A stretch of 64,000 nucleotides of DNA from a virus. The notes under the pieces are model-generated. The model was given only the letters and a program-made list of their open reading frames with translations, was not told the origin of the DNA and did not search any database. Shown here one piece after another: positions 61,900 through 64,000 of this stretch (its first letter is position 1; every line of letters begins with the position of its first letter). The stretch lies in the IMG/VR virus record IMGVR_UViG_3300017917_005108, positions 1 through 64,000 of that record; one strand, written 5' to 3'. The position numbers were made by a program, and so were the translations under genes.

Positions 61900-64000
61900 C
61901 ATAAACTGTAGGTCCCTGTAGACCTACACGGTTTCTAAAAGATGTTGAAGTATAAGAATCTACATTTATTAAATTGTTATTAACAGCTGTATTAACCATA
62001 CTAACATTATTTCCTTCCTCAGTTAGTATTTGGTTTAATTCTGCTATTTTTTCTAAAAGAGTTGTTTGCTTTTTGACTTCAACAGTTGTTTCAAAAGTTC
62101 CTTTCTTTTGCTGTTCAACTAACTGTTTAAGAGCTTTTTCTACATTTTTATAACTTTCAGCTATTTGATCCTTCAGTGGATCAAAGACTCCTGCAGATTT
62201 AAATGCTAATATATTATCTTCTGAAGAAAACATTATTGGTGGTTGATTAGGTCTAGAGAGAAAGTCTTGTGCGACTCTTGTTTTATTACCAAATAGCTGT
62301 CCAAAGGGGCCCTGCTCTTTCCCAGGTTGCGTAGGCGCTGGCACGGAAGCTATATTACCTAATTTATCAAATTTCAATTTGTTTAAGTTTTCTACTGCAT
62401 TTTTAACTGAATCTGTACCGCCTGATCCTAAAGCTTTAAATATATGTTCTATAGCTTTAGCATTTCTGTCTAATTTATCCCCATCTATTTTTTCAAAATC
62501 TTTAATTATATCTAATGCAGATTTTTGACCGGTTAATTTACCCCAAAAATTAGTAAAAGTATTTGCAAGTGTTTGTGTTACACCAGTAAATGATTGTAAG
62601 GTTAGAGCACCAACTAAAGCAGAAATACCACCTGCAACTAATAGTAAATTACTGCCATTCATTTCAGAATATGACTTAAATAAATCTCTCAGCCCCTCAA
62701 AACCAGGCATTCCTTCTTCTAATGCTTTACCAATTAAATAAATAGAACCTGCTACCGCAGCACCACCTAAGAAAAATACTCCAAGCCCGGCTAAAACTAA
62801 CGGATCTGCTAAAACTGCACCAAATTTTCCCAATGCTACTAAACCGACTCCTAAAGCTCCTAATGCTGTACCAGCCTTTCCTATAGTTTCCCAGTTTATT
62901 GTATCCCACCCTTCTAAAGCAGCTTTAATTCCTTTCAAATAAAATATAATGCCTGCTCCTACACCTCCAGCCACTAAAAACGGTTTAATATCATTAAAAG
63001 TTGGGCCCATTTTGGAAGTAAAAAACAACACTCCAAATAAACCACCTATTGCTGCAGTGGCTTTACCTATTGTTTCCCATGAAATTTCCTCTAATGTTTT
63101 AAACGAATTAAAATAATACCCTAACGAATATACCAAAGCTGCAGTTGCAGCAGCATTTAAAACTCTTAGAGGTTTTGTAATAGCAGCAATTGCTGCGATT
63201 AAACCTACCGGTAAAGATAGTGAAAATAAAAATAATAAATTTTGATAAAAACTATTTTCAGATAGTTTTTTACCTAAATCATTCATATCATTTAAAAATC
63301 CAACAATCTCCTGTCTAATAACTGGAATATTTTTAAGCAATAAGTCAAATAAAACAGGTAATTGATTTAAAAGGCTATCTATTGTATCTAGTGTTCTATC
63401 AAAAAAGTATATTGCAGTGTCTGTAAAATCATCCCAAAATGGAAACAAATTCTTTCTCAAAGAGTCTAAGATATCTGGTAAATTTTGTTTTCCTGATTTT
63501 AAAACCATATCAATACTTTTTGCTATTTTTTCTATATTTTTTACAATATAAAATGCTAAGGCTATGCCGCCTGCTGTTAGCAATAAAGGTATTAGCTTAT
63601 TAAATGATCCTAGAAATCCAAATGCACCACCAATTAAATCACCTAGAAATCCTAATACGCCTCCTTTTTTTGCTGTTTTTTCTTTAGTTACTTTACCTAT
63701 TGCTTCAGCAATATCAGGTATAACTTTTTTAATAGTACTCTCTATACCTCTAAAAGTTTTTTTATCAAAAGTTACGGTTAATGCTTTTGATTTTTCAATT
63801 CCTTCTTCTTCTTTATTTGGCTCTAAATTTTCAAATAAATCTTTAAATTCTGTTTTATAAATTTTTGCTATTTTTTGTATTCTTCTTTTTTCGTTGCCCT
63901 GTACCCTTACATCATTCCTGTCCTCTAATAAAGCTTCTTTAACAGAAGATGTTATCCCTGTTTTTTGTTCTTTAGTTAAAGAGGTGTCTTTATTTAAAAA
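61895..64000 (-). CDS. Tape-measure-like tail protein (5' end beyond the window)
   Basis: The frame is open from the right edge to the stop at 61895, giving at least 700 residues. A TTG at 63583 is in frame, but translation continues upstream without a stop, so it is internal. The visible N-terminal part is charged and helical (TSLTKEQKTGITSSVKEAL). The middle has many hydrophobic Gly/Ala-rich segments (LLLTAGGIALAF; LPVGLIAAIAAIT; GVLFFTSKMG; GGAAVAGSIYLIGKAL), as in tail tape-measure proteins that span the tube and enter the membrane. The end is helical (VEKALKQLVEQQKKG). Functional analogue of T4 gp29; length analogue only. Confidence 0.68.
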   Translation of the reverse strand, partial: FLNKDTSLTKEQKTGITSSVKEALLEDRNDVRVQGNEKRRIQKIAKIYKTEFKDLFENLEPNKEEEGIEKSKALTVTFDKKTFRGIESTIKKVIPDIAEAIGKVTKEKTAKKGGVLGFLGDLIGGAFGFLGSFNKLIPLLLTAGGIALAFYIVKNIEKIAKSIDMVLKSGKQNLPDILDSLRKNLFPFWDDFTDTAIYFFDRTLDTIDSLLNQLPVLFDLLLKNIPVIRQEIVGFLNDMNDLGKKLSENSFYQNLLFLFSLSLPVGLIAAIAAITKPLRVLNAAATAALVYSLGYYFNSFKTLEEISWETIGKATAAIGGLFGVLFFTSKMGPTFNDIKPFLVAGGVGAGIIFYLKGIKAALEGWDTINWETIGKAGTALGALGVGLVALGKFGAVLADPLVLAGLGVFFLGGAAVAGSIYLIGKALEEGMPGFEGLRDLFKSYSEMNGSNLLLVAGGISALVGALTLQSFTGVTQTLANTFTNFWGKLTGQKSALDIIKDFEKIDGDKLDRNAKAIEHIFKALGSGGTDSVKNAVENLNKLKFDKLGNIASVPAPTQPGKEQGPFGQLFGNKTRVAQDFLSRPNQPPIMFSSEDNILAFKSAGVFDPLKDQIAESYKNVEKALKQLVEQQKKGTFETTVEVKKQTTLLEKIAELNQILTEEGNNVSMVNTAVNNNLINVDSYTSTSFRNRVGLQGPTVYA

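Noticed and set aside
61895-63583. Tape-measure-like gene starting at TTG 63583
   Set aside because: The codons upstream stay open to the window edge without a stop, so the true start is outside.
63564-63860. Plus-strand 98-codon ORF near the right edge
   Set aside because: It is antisense to the open tape-measure-like frame and has Pro/Ser-rich shadow composition.

Overview
The window is an AT-rich segment of a large tailed-phage genome. It looks like a marine T4-like myovirus. The evidence is a T4-type baseplate set (gp25-like, gp6-like and gp53-like wedge proteins, plus a long hydrophobic tape-measure-like protein), a gp44-type clamp-loader ATPase, phage dUTPase and dCMP deaminase, and many copies of a T4-style late-promoter octamer ending in TAAATA. 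No photosynthesis genes are present, so a cyanophage is not indicated. A SAR11-like or other marine heterotroph host is possible, but the sequence does not settle it.

Layout. 1-0.7 kb: the C-terminus of an adhesin-like protein, then a one-piece tmRNA gene on the minus strand. 0.7-5.2 kb: surface-sugar genes (GDP-mannose 4,6-dehydratase, a GT60-like GlcNAc transferase, an FkbM methyltransferase and a GT4 glycosyltransferase). 5.2-8.9 kb: small phage genes, with dCMP deaminase and a PD-(D/E)XK nuclease among uncharacterised ORFs. Two of these are 59-codon genes that are easily missed. 9-24 kb: a very AT-rich accessory island holding an SGNH-like protein, three glycosyltransferases (GT31-, GT8- and GT32-like), a degenerate asparagine-synthetase-like protein, a PhyH-type dioxygenase, six radical SAM proteins in about 7 kb, a PIG-L deacetylase and a shortened nucleotide-sugar dehydrogenase. 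24-54 kb: an almost unbroken minus-strand block of virion genes with modular fibres and adhesins (S74 chaperone, LamG, BspA-type LRR, RCC1 and BNR-like propellers, LRR plus lectin) joined by Pro-Thr linkers, followed by baseplate wedge proteins. 54-56.8 kb: clamp loader, dUTPase and two plus-strand genes inserted in the baseplate block. 56.8-64 kb: further baseplate or hub genes and the tape-measure-like gene, which runs off the right edge.

The most unusual feature runs through the whole window. At least sixteen gene starts carry an octamer ending in TAAATA exactly 5 nt before the ATG or GTG. In T4, the late octamer TATAAATA occupies about -13 to -6, so this spacing puts the predicted transcription start on the first base of the start codon and implies leaderless late mRNAs. 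The same motif precedes radical SAM, dioxygenase and glycosyltransferase genes as well as virion genes, so the cargo enzymes are probably made late. They may act on virions or on the surface of the dying cell rather than in early takeover.

Other points of interest are a tmRNA with a predicted 38-codon acidic tag ending in Leu-Val, the six-gene radical SAM cluster, a shared CX6CX18CX2C mini-family, and a repeated N-terminal module plus Pro-Thr linker that appears to carry interchangeable adhesive domains.
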